Shown: piece after piece, positions 1 to 10,841 of the stretch
How positions within the stretch are numbered: the first letter of the stretch is position 1
How the letters are laid out: every line of letters starts with the position of its first letter
Assembly (NCBI RefSeq): GCF_030247195.1
Contig: NC_080671.1
Span: forward strand, 466,670,766 to 466,734,765
DNA length: 64,000 nt
From: Topomyia yanbarensis
Taxonomy: Eukaryota > Arthropoda > Insecta > Diptera > Culicidae
Direction of reading: 5' to 3'
Made by a program: the position numbers and the translations under genes
Notes under the pieces: generated by a model
Database searches by the model: none
Told to the model about the DNA's origin: nothing
What the model saw: the letters and a program-made list of their open reading frames with translations, nothing else

Positions 1-137
1 AGATTAGGCATGAGAAAGGATACGGTTGTAGCTTTTGTCGAGGAAGGGCAGTTCCGATTTAAACCCTTAGCTAGACACAACACAGTTCCAATCCGTTTCG
101 CTCTACCCCAAGGTAACGGTTTTTTTTTTTCATCAGT
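1..137 (-). other. mtgo: 3' untranslated region of the FNDC3-like gene (partial)
   Basis: This stretch follows the TAA stop of the FNDC3-like gene (stop at 138-140, minus strand). No AATAAA polyadenylation signal is seen on the minus strand before the window edge, so the transcript probably continues past position 1. An A-rich tract on the transcript strand lies just after the stop. The plus-strand frame through this stretch is a shadow. Confidence 0.6.
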
Positions 138-638
138 TTACTTCAAACAAGCAGCGACAATCATCGACAGTACGATAAAGATGAAAACGAATAGAACCGC
201 TTTGCTAGAATCCGCCTCGAACAGTTCGGAAATAGTCTGCATTAGATTACCTTTGGGTAGATGTAGCAGGGCCTGTGCAGCAGTGTTTGCGTTTTGATTC
301 GCCTGATTATGGTCACCGTAGGCTCCGGAACCAAGGTGAGCTCCGGAGGAAGTATTGGCAAGGATGAGTTCACCTCGACTATTTACCACGTTCCCCGCAA
401 ACAGGGTCCGCGTGGAAGAACACGAACCGTCCACTTCATCGTGGCCACCATGTCGGGAGAAGCCATGCGAGCTGATCGAGCTCCGATGGGGCGTCAACTG
501 GTGATGCAGCACCGGCGAAAATTGACCGAAGATTTCTTCTCCATTGGAACGGATACGAATCGGACAAACCTTGAACAGGTAACCTACTCCGTAGCACAGA
601 TTCTGGATAGTGTGACGCGTTTCCGGACCCCGATAAAC
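138..638 (-). CDS. mtgo: FNDC3-like protein, last coding exon (end of ninth FN3 domain and tail anchor)
   Basis: This is the terminal coding exon, about 166 residues. The acceptor is a CAG at 639-641 after a pyrimidine-rich tract, and the exon opens in phase 0 with VYRGPETRHTIQNL, which completes the ninth fibronectin III domain begun in exon 18847-20381. A low-complexity Ser/Gly/His/Asn linker follows. The protein ends in a hydrophobic run, AVLFVFIFIVLSMIVAACLK, directly before the stop. FNDC3A/B proteins also end in a single C-terminal transmembrane segment and are tail-anchored to ER or Golgi membranes, so most of the protein should face the cytosol. The fly orthologue mtgo is known for a role in motor-neuron branching and for binding a chaperonin subunit; the same role here is inferred. 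Frame and phase join exactly to the preceding exon. Confidence 0.9.
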   Translation of the reverse strand, partial: VYRGPETRHTIQNLCYGVGYLFKVCPIRIRSNGEEIFGQFSPVLHHQLTPHRSSISSHGFSRHGGHDEVDGSCSSTRTLFAGNVVNSRGELILANTSSGAHLGSGAYGDHNQANQNANTAAQALLHLPKGNLMQTISELFEADSSKAVLFVFIFIVLSMIVAACLK

Positions 639-1439
639 CTGTGTGGGTGATAGGAAGGAAAATAGATTAGTAAACTGGTAAAATTCATCCCAGAAGCGGG
701 TCATTCGACATAATCGGCATTTAGCATAAGGGACATTTGGCATAATTTGAAGAATTGAAGGGATCACATTGCATAACGGATATTTAGCATCATTGTAAAC
801 AATGTGAAAAGTCGTCACTTGTTGAAATGTATTTTTATTTTGGAACTACAAGGTCATAGAATGGTTGAATAAAATGGTTTACTATTGTCATTGCCAGTCA
901 TAAGCCCTCAGCCTGACAGGCACGCGTTTGAGCTTTCAAATCTTGTGTATATGAGAAGAAGCTAATGGCAAACCGTTTTTATGTTTTATACCGTATAGAA
1001 CAGCGGACTTTCTTACAAGCAAACGCAGGCTGTTAACCAGTTCCACAAGTTCCAGATACTTTACATCGGGTCGAAGACAGAACATGCAAAATAAAGAAGA
1101 GAAGGTTTGAGGGTGATATCGTGACCTCTAGTTCCCTCGGCATGATACTGTTCCTTGACATGGTCCGAAGGCTTTTCACTAAAGCAGTATTACACTGTTT
1201 ATATCACATAAAAACTTTGGCTACGACTACTTCCATTTTAATATCCACTTGTGCCATGGTCAAAATAATGTACAAAGTGGGTTTAGTTCCAAATTCTTCC
1301 TAGAGGTGCGTTGGGCTTAGCGATAAGACCCGGTTTGGGACTCTTTTAAACTTGAAATGTCCCATGCCAGGACCCCCGAATATTGCGCCCGCGATCTCTC
1401 AAACGAGATAATACCCCGGTGGTAAAGTGAACCATCTAG

Positions 1440-2756
1440 CACTGGTAAATTTATAAACGCGGTCTCAGTCGTGAACATTCAAACGTCCGTGTTCGCACGA
1501 TCATGGATCCGTCCCGGAAATCTTTACCCTCGGTCCTACATTCAGCTGCACAAAAAATCCTCCTTTCCTCATCAAATCCTTCAAACTCTGATGGTAGCAT
1601 ATCTATTTCACTGTTTTCCTCCAAAGCACTGCTCACTTCATAATCCGATTCTACCATGGTATTTAGCAAATTCTTCGCTTTTCTTTTCAACTTTTCCTTA
1701 TCAAGCGCCCAATCCTGCCACTGTTCTGCATTTATGCCGCTCTTTTCAATATCTTCTCTGATCATTGTACGCCAGGTGAAAGCAGGTCTTCCTAATTTCT
1801 TTGGTTCATTCGATTCTGTATTTGAGCGTTGTTCTCAGTATACTTTCATTTCCCCTTCTTAAGATGGGCCCATAGAAATTAAGGCGTGCTATCCTTATTT
1901 GGTTGTTGATGGTTTTTCCCTTCAGTATCTTTGGTGCTATCTGTTCTAGAGGTATCTGTTCTTGTTGATCGGTCTCCTCGATATTTTTCTCCTCCTCAGT
2001 TTGGGCTAGACGTTGTTCATTTCTTATATCATTCCTGATTTGCTCTCCGTCTGAGCTTAGTGACAGCAGAATTTCCAGCATGGAATTTTCCATATCGCGA
2101 AGGGCATTCCTGTTGCTTTTTAGCAGCGTGGAAAGCCTTTCAACGACCTTCCATTTTAGCTTGTACCTCCTCAAGAAGCAACATAGTGCGTGAAAAGCCT
2201 TGTTGGACTTTTTTTATCCTTTCCGCTGTTGTTTCCTTCCGTGTCAAGCTGCTCGTTACGAATGCACCAAGTTAACCTAATTTTGTGACTACTTTCAACT
2301 CGAATGGCCCCGAATTTCCTCATGGAGTCTGGTTCGACGTTGTTAATGTCGTAAGTATTTCTGTAGAGGACACAGGTTTTACTCGTGTTTATTTCTAGAC
2401 CAACCGAGGCCAGCAGTGGAATTAATAGACCAATTATCCTTTCAACGTCTTCATCCGTGTCGCATACGAACAGTAGATCATCCGCCTAGGCCAGAATGCA
2501 CGGTATAATGTGTCCATAGTTTTCCAGGTTGATTTCCGGCATCAGTTCCCGCAGCCTTATTAGCACGTAGAGTAGCAGTAAAATAAACAATCTCGGGCTC
2601 AGTGGACATCCTTGCTTAATTCCTCTAGCCTTGTTAATTACTGGGGTTCTTTCACCAAACCATTGGAGCGATGTTCTTTTCGCAATGCACGCAGTGTCGA
2701 TACGATTAACTAATCCCGGTGACACTCCCATGTCTATCAGAATCGCCGATAGTTTT
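1440..2756 (-). pseudogene. LINE (non-LTR) reverse transcriptase, downstream part, decayed
   Basis: On the minus strand this reads GVSPGLVNRIDTACIAKRTS, then GIKQGCPLSPRLF (RT motif with the common QG-PLSP signature), then an in-frame stop just before ADDLLFVCDTDEDVER, which is the catalytic A/YADD box. A C-terminal domain follows near 1806-2174 with RPAFTWRTMIREDIEKSG-like text. Frameshifts separate the pieces. It is continuous with 7594-8060; the two parts were separated by the Ty3/gypsy insertion. The clade is uncertain (RTE- or R4-like wording). Confidence 0.8.
2752..2756. repeat. 5-bp target site duplication of the Ty3/gypsy element (left copy)
   Basis: GTTTT stands directly before the left LTR and again at 7594-7598 directly after the right LTR. 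Confidence 0.85.
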
Positions 2757-2988
2757 TGCCGTAACGTGACAAGGTGGGCTTGGTTAATAGAAACACGTAC
2801 GTTACGATATACTAAAATTTATTACGCGACATACATTAAAATAATATGTGACTACTCGACTGACTCTTAACTTCTCTTAAGACACAGGACGTGACGCAGT
2901 CCACTAGTGACGTCGATCCGAGTGACAGTTGCTTGCCACCGATGAGCCCTGTGGCAACATACGTTTAGGATTACCAGTGTCCCCAACA
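2757..2988 (-). repeat. 3' LTR of the Ty3/gypsy element (232 bases)
   Basis: It starts TGCCG and ends CCAACA, so it has the TG...CA ends of LTRs. It matches 7363-7593 with about six substitutions and a one-base indel by eye, roughly 3 percent divergence. Element orientation is minus, so this is the 3' LTR. Confidence 0.93.
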
Positions 2989-3004
2989 TCTCCCTCCTTA
3001 ATAT
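2989..3004 (-). other. polypurine tract of the Ty3/gypsy element
   Basis: On the minus strand the purine run AAGGAGGGAGA abuts the 3' LTR, in the place expected for the plus-strand primer. Confidence 0.75.
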
Positions 3005-6000
3005 CTGCGGTATGCCTGAAACCATTGTGGCGGTCTTCGGTTGCGCGAAGAGCGCCTAGGTGGTTGGTCCACAGGAGATGAATCACCGGCAGACTGGAAG
3101 TCCGACGATGCTGACGAAGATGATGTTGTTGAAATAGATCTGCCCGATGATGGGGAGGCCAAAGGCTGACTTCCCGTTGGCGTCAATGTGGCAGAATTCC
3201 TATCTTCGGGCAAGTATTCATCTGAAGACGATTCAATTAACGTTGAATGGTTATACTGTTTCCATTCGTTCAGCAGGATGTCGATCGGTAACTGGTTCAG
3301 TTGTTGTTTCCTTAATTCAAATCCTGACGCAGATCGGGCCCTCAACTGGTTGATGTGGGACCGAATCAGCTTCTTGTTGTTCACCAATACGTTGTACATC
3401 ACTTGACCGATTTTCTCGACAATAACTCCAGATTGCCAAGTCCACTTGTTGTTTGCATAGGTCTTTGTGTAAACAGCATCATTCGGTTGGAATGACCTCG
3501 GTTGACTGGTGTTGGTTTGACTAGCTGTTGATACAGGACAGCAAGGCGCTCGAAGAAGATCTAGGGAAGTACGCAATGACCGATTGTACATCGCTTCGGC
3601 CGGCGTTTTCCCGTCTGGTACATTTGGGTTGGGCGTAGTTCGATAGGTGAGTAGAAATATGTCCAACGTTTCTTGATTGATTGTGTTCTCTCCCTCTTTA
3701 ATCTTTTTGACCGCTCGTTTGAATGTATCAACATACTGCGGATGAAAAGGGGCCGTAGTAAAATGCTGAATGCCATTCTCGCTACAAAACTGGCTGAACT
3801 CTGTACTTTTGAACTGTGTTCCGTTGTCTGTGACGAGGAGCTCAGGCATTCCGTTGTTGGCGAAGACCGAACGAAATAGGTTGATGGTTGCTGCCGTCGT
3901 GATTCATCGAGTTGCGAAGATTTCCGGCCATTTGCTATATGCGTCGACAATCACGAGGTAGTATTCACCGTCTATCGGACCCGCATAATCTGCATGAACA
4001 CGTTGCCATGGGCCAGTAGTTGACGGCCAAGATTCCGGTGTTGCTTTAGGCGGGGACCGTGCAGCGGACGCACAGTGATGACATGCCCTAACGAAACTGA
4101 CTATCGTCTCATCCAATCCTGGCCAGTACACATAGCTGCGTACGACTGCTTTCATTCGTTGCACTCCCGGATGGCCCTTGTGGAGTTGAATCAAGCACCT
4201 CTTCCGATAGAGCTCGGGGATCACGATCCTGTCCCCGAACATAATGCAGCCTTGGACGATCGACAACCCTTCTTGACGATCGTAAAATCGTCGCAGCTCC
4301 CAAACGTGCGCATCTAGCTTGGAATTTGGCCAGCCATCATGGATGAAACGGTACACCTTCCGAAGAACTGAATCGGACTTGGTAGCCTCCTTGATCATGC
4401 TGAAACTAAGAGGTAAATGTTTTACGTTACTGACCGCTACTGACCTCAAGTCTTCTTCCGGGGTGGTACAGGCTACGACGAAGTCTTCGTCTGGCTTGAC
4501 ATGCTGGTTGATGAGTCGGGAAAGTACATCGGCATTCCCGAACTTGGTTGTCGAGACGTATTCCATGGAGAAATCGTATGAGAGCAATGTTAGGGCCAAC
4601 GCTGAAGCCGGTTAGCAGTGTAGACTGGTATTCCTCTTTTGGACCCAAAGATTCGCAATAGCGGCGCGTGATCCGTTTGAAGACGAAACCGCCTCCCGAA
4701 CACAAACTTGTGAAATTTTGTCACAGCATAGAGTATCGCCAATCCTTCGCGATCTGGCTGAGAATATCGTTGTTCCGTGGCTGTGAGCGCCCGAGATGCA
4801 TGCTGAATCACCTTGATCTTGCCGTCGGGGAGCTTATGGCTTATTGATGATGATGCATCTGCAGACACTATTATCTCCAGATTTGGGTCATAATGTGTCA
4901 GTAAAAGATCAGAGGACAGAATCGATTTGAACTTGTCGAACGCCTGCTGGCATTCTGCAGTCCACTGGAATGTCGAACTGGTTTTGAGTAATTCGTCCAG
5001 TGGATATCGAAGAGTCCTCATGTTTGGAACGAATTTCCCGTAATAGTTTATAGCGCCGAGGAAAGAACGCACGCCGGTAAGGTCCTTTGGAGGAGACATG
5101 CTCCTGATGGCCTCAACCTTCGCTGGATCAGGACGCAGACCGTGACGATCCAGTAGGAGTCCTAAATACCGGATCTGATGTTGCGCAAACGAACACTTCT
5201 CTGGTCGTATGGTGAAGCCGTAGTCTTGAATCCGCTGTAAAACCGCTTGCAGATTCTGTTGGTGCTCCTCAGCGTCGTTGCCTCCAACGATTACATCGTC
5301 TAAATAACCCGATGTACCCGGAATACCTGCTAACATGGTGTCGATTAGCTGCTGAAATGCTCCTGGTGCAGCTTTTACCCCGGGTGGCAGCCTGTTGTAT
5401 TGATACAAGCCCCGGTGGGTGTTGATTGTCAACATTTTTCGACAACTTTCGTCTACTTCCACTTGTAAAAAGGCATCTGACAAATCAATTTGGCTAAAAA
5501 TTGTACAATTCGCCAACTTGGAAAAAATGTCCTGCGGCAACGGGAGCGGGTATTGATGCGACTGAATCCGCTCGTTGAGACCAGTGGAATAATCACCACA
5601 AATACGTATACTGCCATTCGCCTTCCTAACTACGACTATTGGAGCAGCCCACTCTAAAAAGTCAACTGGGGAAATAATTTGAAGCCGTTCTAAACGATCG
5701 AGTTCCTGCTGACATTATTACAAAAGTTGTCCATCGGTAACGACCAAAGGTTGAATTTGTCGATGAAATCGATTCCGAGAAGATTGAGCGGACGCTTCGA
5801 TACAAAAATTCGTCCGTACTGTGCTGAGCCGTTGAATGATACTTCACATGCAAACTCGTACTGCAACTCAACTTGTTCACCTGACGCCGATTTAGCAATT
5901 TGCGTCGTCGGAACTAATGCTGGGCTACCGAGCTGCTTCCACACTTGCTCGGAAACTATGATGATGTCTGACGCTGTGTCCAGTTGCAGGCGTACTGGGA

Positions 6001-6304
6001 CGCTGTTGATTTCCACCCGTACGAAGCGTCGTTTGCTCTGAACGTTTCCGACGGAAAGAGCGATTGTTTTCGTGGAAAATCTACCTCCTCGCTGTCTCGA
6101 CGGCTTGGATGACCGTTTTGCGCTCGAGCAGTAGCCCTCCTTATGGCCGGACTGCTTACACTCGACACATCGATGACTCCGGAAACTGCAGTATTTTGAA
6201 AAGTGCATTCCACCACAGTTCCAGCAAGGTGTTGCTGGTCCCTTTTTACCGTCTTCTAGCCTCTCCGAAACCTTTCGATCGCTTTCAAAACTTCCTCTGC
6301 GCAA
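2998..6304 (-). pseudogene. Ty3/gypsy pol (zinc knuckle, protease, RT, RNase H, integrase), disrupted
   Basis: Domains on the minus strand, in order. Zinc knuckles (CWNCGGMHFSKYC, CVECKQSGHKEGYC) and an aspartic protease with LDTASD are at about 5690-6304. Reverse transcriptase with LPPGVKAAPGAF and the catalytic YLDD, then RNase H (ADASSS, QTDHAPL), are at about 4590-5720. Integrase has an HHCC zinc-binding region (HKGHPGV...CHHC) and the first two catalytic Asp (HADYAGP, VTDNGTQFK) at about 2998-4599. The frame changes near 5700 and near 4600. A TGA stop cuts integrase at about 3904. The sequence after HPQ jumps straight to VDTFKRA, so the usual catalytic Glu segment is absent. No env is present. 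It resembles the mag-type lineage; this copy cannot be autonomous. Confidence 0.9.
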
Positions 6305-7238
6305 ATGAACCTTTCGTTATCGCTTGGACCTGTCCTGATGGACCTTCGATCATCGCCGTGTCGTTTTTTAAATTGATCAGACGCTGACATTCTTCGATCA
6401 TTGCCTCCAGGGTCACGTCATTGTTATCTTCTATTTTTGACAGTAACCTGGTGCGAATATCACCATCATACTCTCCCTTCAAACCGCACACGAACATCAG
6501 ACACTTGAACTGTTGTTCCGACATCTTCGACAGCTCAAATTCCACGCACATTTTGTTCACCCGACATGCAAAAGTGACGTAATCTTTGGTCGGGACTTTT
6601 GTAATGGAGAGTGTGCTGTATCGTTTCTTCACCATTGATTCTGTTGTTCCAAACAGCGCTTTTAGTCTCTGAACCGTGATGTCGAACGTGAAGTCTTTTG
6701 GGGTGCTAGGCAGGATGTAACTCACATACCTATAATGCTCGTTTGTTCCCAGCCGTCGAAGTAACAATCTGACTTTCGCTCCATCGTCGAGTCTTTGCGC
6801 GTCTTTGGCGAAAAGGTCCTCATATCGCGCATACCAAGCAGCAAAAGTGCAATGGTTTTCCGGTTCATACTGGAACTCTTTAATGTTACCAGCTAATGAA
6901 TCCAGAATAGCTTCCGGATTGGGCGGAAAACTGACCTGGATTGATGAAATCGCATTTCGAAACACCGTCTCCTGCTGCTGAAGAAATCCCTGCTGCTGCT
7001 GGGTGGATTCACGCTGCTGTTGAAGTAGCTGGTTGGTGACAGCCTGTTGCTGCTGGAGCTGCTGCAAAATTTGCACAATTATTGCATCTGTTGGCAGCTG
7101 GTGTGTAATCGACCGCTGCTGCTGCTGGAGAGGAACCGACTGCTGCTGCTGTGCGTGGAGTGAATGTCCATTCGGATGCTGATTTCGACCGGGTGCATTG
7201 TTTCCTTGAGTCGGATCCGCGTGGTTTTGTCCGTCCAT
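6285..7238 (-). CDS. Ty3/gypsy gag-like protein
   Basis: Intact frame of 317 residues. The first 110 residues are Gln-rich (CAG/CAA repeats near 6965-7170), followed by a retrotransposon gag capsid-like region (TFAAWYARYEDLF, LLLRRLGTNEHYRYV, VKKRYSTLSI). It overlaps the zinc knuckle/protease frame by about 20 bases in another frame, which suits translation of pol by ribosomal frameshift, as is common in this group. The protein would package element RNA. It lies just inside the 5' LTR. Confidence 0.85.
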   Translation of the reverse strand: MDGQNHADPTQGNNAPGRNQHPNGHSLHAQQQQSVPLQQQQRSITHQLPTDAIIVQILQQLQQQQAVTNQLLQQQRESTQQQQGFLQQQETVFRNAISSIQVSFPPNPEAILDSLAGNIKEFQYEPENHCTFAAWYARYEDLFAKDAQRLDDGAKVRLLLRRLGTNEHYRYVSYILPSTPKDFTFDITVQRLKALFGTTESMVKKRYSTLSITKVPTKDYVTFACRVNKMCVEFELSKMSEQQFKCLMFVCGLKGEYDGDIRTRLLSKIEDNNDVTLEAMIEECQRLINLKNDTAMIEGPSGQVQAITKGSFAQRKF

Positions 7239-7348
7239 TGTGCTGAATGTGCGCTTCCTTCTTTTGTTCGGCGGCGGCGTGGTTAGGTTTTTTAATCGCG
7301 GTTTTTAGTGCACGAAATTTGCTCGCGAAACTAATCGAAATCACTCGC

Positions 7349-7362
7349 GTTCTCGTCGCCAC
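7349..7362 (-). other. putative primer-binding site of the Ty3/gypsy element
   Basis: Reading the minus strand away from the 5' LTR gives TGGCGACGAGAACG after one base. A TGG start next to the LTR is usual for tRNA-primed elements. The primer tRNA is not identified. Confidence 0.5.
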
Positions 7363-7593
7363 TGTCGTAACGTGACAAGGTGGGCTTGGTTAATAGAAAC
7401 ACGTACGTTACGATATACTAAAATCTATTACGCGACATACATTAAAATAATATGTGACTACTCGACTGACTCTTAACTTCTCTTAAGACACAGGACGTGA
7501 CGCAGTGCACTAGTGACGTCGATCCGAGTGACAGTTGCTTGCCCCGATGAGCCCTGTGGCAACTTAGGTTTAGGGTTACCAGTGTCCCCAACA
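7363..7593 (-). repeat. 5' LTR of the Ty3/gypsy element (231 bases)
   Basis: Starts TGTCG and ends CCAACA, and is near-identical to 2757-2988. It is followed by GTTTT (7594-7598), the target duplication. The whole element spans 2757-7593, about 4.8 kb, on the minus strand. Confidence 0.93.
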
Positions 7594-8060
7594 GTTTTGA
7601 AACGTCCACTCTATCAAAAGCCTGTTTTAGGTCAATCGACACCAGTATTGAATGTTTACCCTTCCTCCATCTTTCGTCTAATATCCTGCGTAGCGTGAAG
7701 ATTTGATCGCATGCGCCTCTTCTGCTTTGGAACGCCATTTGGTAGGATAACATTGGCGGGATTTGTTGATCAAGTCGGTTTAGCAGCATTCTAGCGTAGA
7801 TTTTATAGGCAACTGAACAGAGCGTTATGCATCTGTAATCGTTCGTAGGTTGTGGGTTTTGTTTTATGGCTATTGGGACTTGAACCGTTGAAATCCATCC
7901 ACTAGGAACCACATTAGATCGGAATACCTGTCGTAACAAGGCAACTAGCTCATCCATCAAGGCGTCTGACCCGTACTTTAGAAGTTCTATAGCTATACCA
8001 TCTAGACCCGGCGCAGTGTTGTTTTTCATTTTCCTTACAATGTATTCAATCTCCTCTCTT
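7594..8060 (-). pseudogene. LINE reverse transcriptase, upstream part (split by the Ty3/gypsy element)
   Basis: On the minus strand this reads NNTAPGLDGIAIELLKYGS, then NDYRCITLCSVAYKIYARML, then QMAFQSRRGACDQIFTLRRI, then LVSIDLKQAFDRVDVSK. These are the early RT motifs of a non-LTR element, with the first catalytic Asp in the DLKQAFD box. The frame breaks at the LTR insertion and resumes at 2751 going down. Nothing recognisable as an endonuclease is seen upstream at 8061-8640. Confidence 0.85.
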
Positions 8061-8729
8061 GTTACCTGGGCTTGGGTGATGAGCCTAATGGGCGTGTACT
8101 CTTGCTTGGTCTATAAGAGTGGGAGATCCGAGCGAGTGCTGGTTCATTGATCTCTGAATCTCATGACTAATAATCATTCGATCGAGTGTTTTGGCGGACG
8201 GCTGATATGGATGTTCTTACTTTCAAATGGGGGAACATGCTGGTTCGGTTGTTCGGGGACTCATTTGATCTTGAGCATAGTGATCGAGTCATTTGATTCG
8301 GATCGATGGACTGTCATCTATAAGAGATGATCAGACTGAAGGTGGGTGTTTTTATCTCTTAAATCGCTCTGGCTCGTGAAGATGGCGAGTAACACTCGTT
8401 TATAACGAATCGGATTCGCTGTTTTCAGAAACAGAGATGACAATCTCTTATGGATGGAACCTTCTCTTAAACATACTGTTCAGCCAATAGTTAATGCTCA
8501 ACTAAATCAACTTAATAAACTGAAACACGTAGTTTTTGAAGAAATCCAATCCACGTGAACCACATCACCAAACGCCTGAAAGTAGTTTAGATACATGTAA
8601 TATCTATTTCTGTGTTATCTATTATCTTATCTATTCATAACAGTTTTAGCCTTCGCCTTGAAAGGTTGTGTTTGCTGATTGGTTGTAGCAACCAAGGCTG
8701 TGCAAGCCGTGAATAGGCTAGAGGTTTAT
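8061..8729. other. intronic stretch, no gene recognised
   Basis: No domain, long frame or clear repeat structure was recognised. The repeated GATCGAGTC/GATTCG-like words may be an old LTR or satellite relic. Confidence 0.4.
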
Positions 8730-9209
8730 GTACCGTGTCAGTATTTGATGCTGTGTTGGTGCGGAGACAGGCAGGATTGTTGGCTGCGAGAGCGGTAGTT
8801 TGTTGGTGGTACCACGCGATAAGCGAGTGTTGGTGCGAAGGCAACGAAGTCTCAGGTAAGCGGCGCCCCACCTTGGTGGTGGTAGTGGTTGCGCTGCATA
8901 TAACCGGCGCTTGCGACGGAGTGAGACAGAGCTGCATCTGGTTGATGAAGCGGCTCGCTTCATCATCACTCATTCATCCGTATTAGTGCAGATACGGGAT
9001 TTTGAGTATTTGTGTACCTAGCCACGCTGCGTAGTAAGGAAATACCACTGGACCCACAGGTAAGCAGCGGCTCCATCTTGGTAGTGGTGGTTGCGCTGCG
9101 TTCAACCCGAGCGTGACAGAGGGAGACAGCGTGAATCTGCAACTCTTCGAAGGACAGGTAGATTTTAATATAATTTTGCTAGTGTTAGTATTTAATTAAC
9201 TTACTGTGT
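8730..9209 (+). promoter_or_regulatory. 5' region of a Jockey/I-like LINE with internal direct repeats
   Basis: GC-richer than its surroundings. Two related units, near 8850-8945 and 9057-9155, share CAGGTAAGC, a CACCTTGGT/CATCTTGGT block and GGTTGCGCTGC. Internal promoters with short tandem repeats are common at LINE 5' ends; the promoter role is inference. Confidence 0.5.
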
Positions 9210-10538
9210 ATGGTAGGCGAGATGGAGGATAGTGAGATGGAATCCTCCATTTCACAAGAGCAAAACTCTTTTGACCCCCCTCCCTCAACTCCCCCTAGAA
9301 TAAAATTATACCCCCAAGGGTCGTCTGGACCTTGGCAAGTTTTCTTCAGGCGGAAAGGAAAGCCATTAAACCTTGTGCAAATTGCACGGGATCTAACTTC
9401 ACGATTTTCTGCTGTAACAGAGATCGTGAAAGTAAATAAAGACAAACTTCGAGTTAGCATTGATAACATTAGACAGCTAACGAGATAGCAGCCTGCGAAC
9501 TCTTCACGCGTGAATATAAAGTTTATATACTTTCGCGCGATATAGAATGCGATGGAGTCATCTCCGAACCTAGCCTCACTGCCGAGGATATACTTAAACA
9601 TGGTGTTGGTTGTTTCAAGAACACCCTGCTTAATACAGCTAAAATACTCGATTGTAAGCTATTGTACTCAGTATCACTTGAAGAAGAGAAAAAAGTTTAC
9701 CGACCATCCTATTCATTTCGTGTAACTTTCGCTGGGTCTGCTTTGCCTAGCCATGTTCTTATTAATAAAATTCGTCTCCCCGTTCGCCTTTTCATCCCTC
9801 GTGTGATGAATTGCCTCAATTGTAAACAGCTTGGCCACACAGCCACTTACTGTTCCAATAAGGTACGGTGTGGAAAATGTGGGGGGGCCTCATCAAGAGT
9901 ATACATGCAATAAAAACGTAGAAAAATGTTTACATTGCGGAGAAAATTCACACGAGCTCCTTGCAGTTCCTATACTTAAATTGCGGGAGGAGAAAATTAA
10001 ACGATCCTTGAAGGAGAGGTCTAAGCGCTCTTATACAGAAATACTGAAAAATGCTACTCCTGAACCCACGGTCCCAGAAAACAGATACGCTATTCTATTG
10101 CCGAAAGAGTCTGACTCTGACGAAGCGTCCGAAGGTACATCATTTGTTTTACCTAGAGGATCCAGGAAAAGAAAAAAATCCTCTTTTCCAAAACTGCCAA
10201 GCAAGGGCCTTGAAATTTCTCCTCCAACAAATAAATTGCGGCCAAAGCTAAAGAATTCCGATGCAACACCGAAGCCAGTCCCTCCCGGTTTTGGTAATGT
10301 ACAATCCAAACAGAACACCATTACTGGAAATAATAAAACTTCAACTTCCTCCGAGCCTCAACCGGGGATAGGTTTATTGAAATTTTCTGAAATTGTTGAT
10401 TGGATTTTCAAAGCATTCAATATTTCTGAACCACTAAAAAGTATACTTTCAGCGTTCCTCCCAACAATTAGAACACTTTTAGAGCAGCTGATTGCTCAAT
10501 GGCCCATCCTTGCAGCAATTATATTCTTCAATGGTTAA
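9210..10538 (+). pseudogene. LINE ORF1 (gag-like nucleic-acid-binding protein), frameshifted
   Basis: It starts MVGEMEDSEMESSISQEQ. The N-terminal region (WQVFFRRKGKPLNLVQIARD) leads to a stop after IRQLTR at 9486-9488 caused by a frameshift, resuming near 9490-9913. A CCHC knuckle array (CLNCKQLGHTATYC, then CGKCGG) lies at about 9808-9890. A second shift near 9880 leads into the Lys/Ser/Pro-rich C-terminus ending FFNG at 10538. ORF1 proteins of Jockey/I elements bind element RNA. The copy at 25926-26960 is a close relative and helps place both shifts. The ORF1 stop overlaps the ORF2 start (ATGGTTAA at 10531-10538), an arrangement that can support stop-restart translation. Confidence 0.85.
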
Positions 10539-10837
10539 TTCAACTCCTAAGGTGAAAGACTCCATCACTGTTTTACAGTGGAATTGCAGAAGTATCATAC
10601 CAAAAATTGATTCCTTAAAAATTTTAATGCATAATTTAAAATGCGATACTTTTGCTCTATGTGAAACATGGCTTACCTCAAATATTAATTTCAACTTAAA
10701 TGATTTCAACATTATTCGCCTAGACCGAGACACCCCGTATGGAGGAGTGCTTCTAGGAATTAAAAAGTGCTATTCTTTCTATAGAATTAACATCCCCTTG
10801 TTTGCGGACATTGAGGCTGTAGCAGTCCAAACGAATA
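10531..10837 (+). pseudogene. LINE ORF2, N-terminal endonuclease part, interrupted
   Basis: Reads MVNSTPKVKDSITVLQWNCR, then FALCETWLTS and YGGVLLGIKK. The WNCR and ETWL boxes are the start of an apurinic-like endonuclease (EEP family), which nicks target DNA for target-primed reverse transcription. The frame runs into a TTAA at 10838-10841, where the palindromic element is inserted, and resumes at 14074. Confidence 0.88.
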
Positions 10838-10841
10838 TTAA
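10838..10841. repeat. TTAA target duplication, left copy
   Basis: TTAA directly before the terminal inverted repeat of the palindromic element; the second copy is at 14070-14073. Confidence 0.85.

Noticed and set aside
294..650. Plus-strand 118-codon frame
   Set aside because: Antisense shadow of the last FNDC3 exon.
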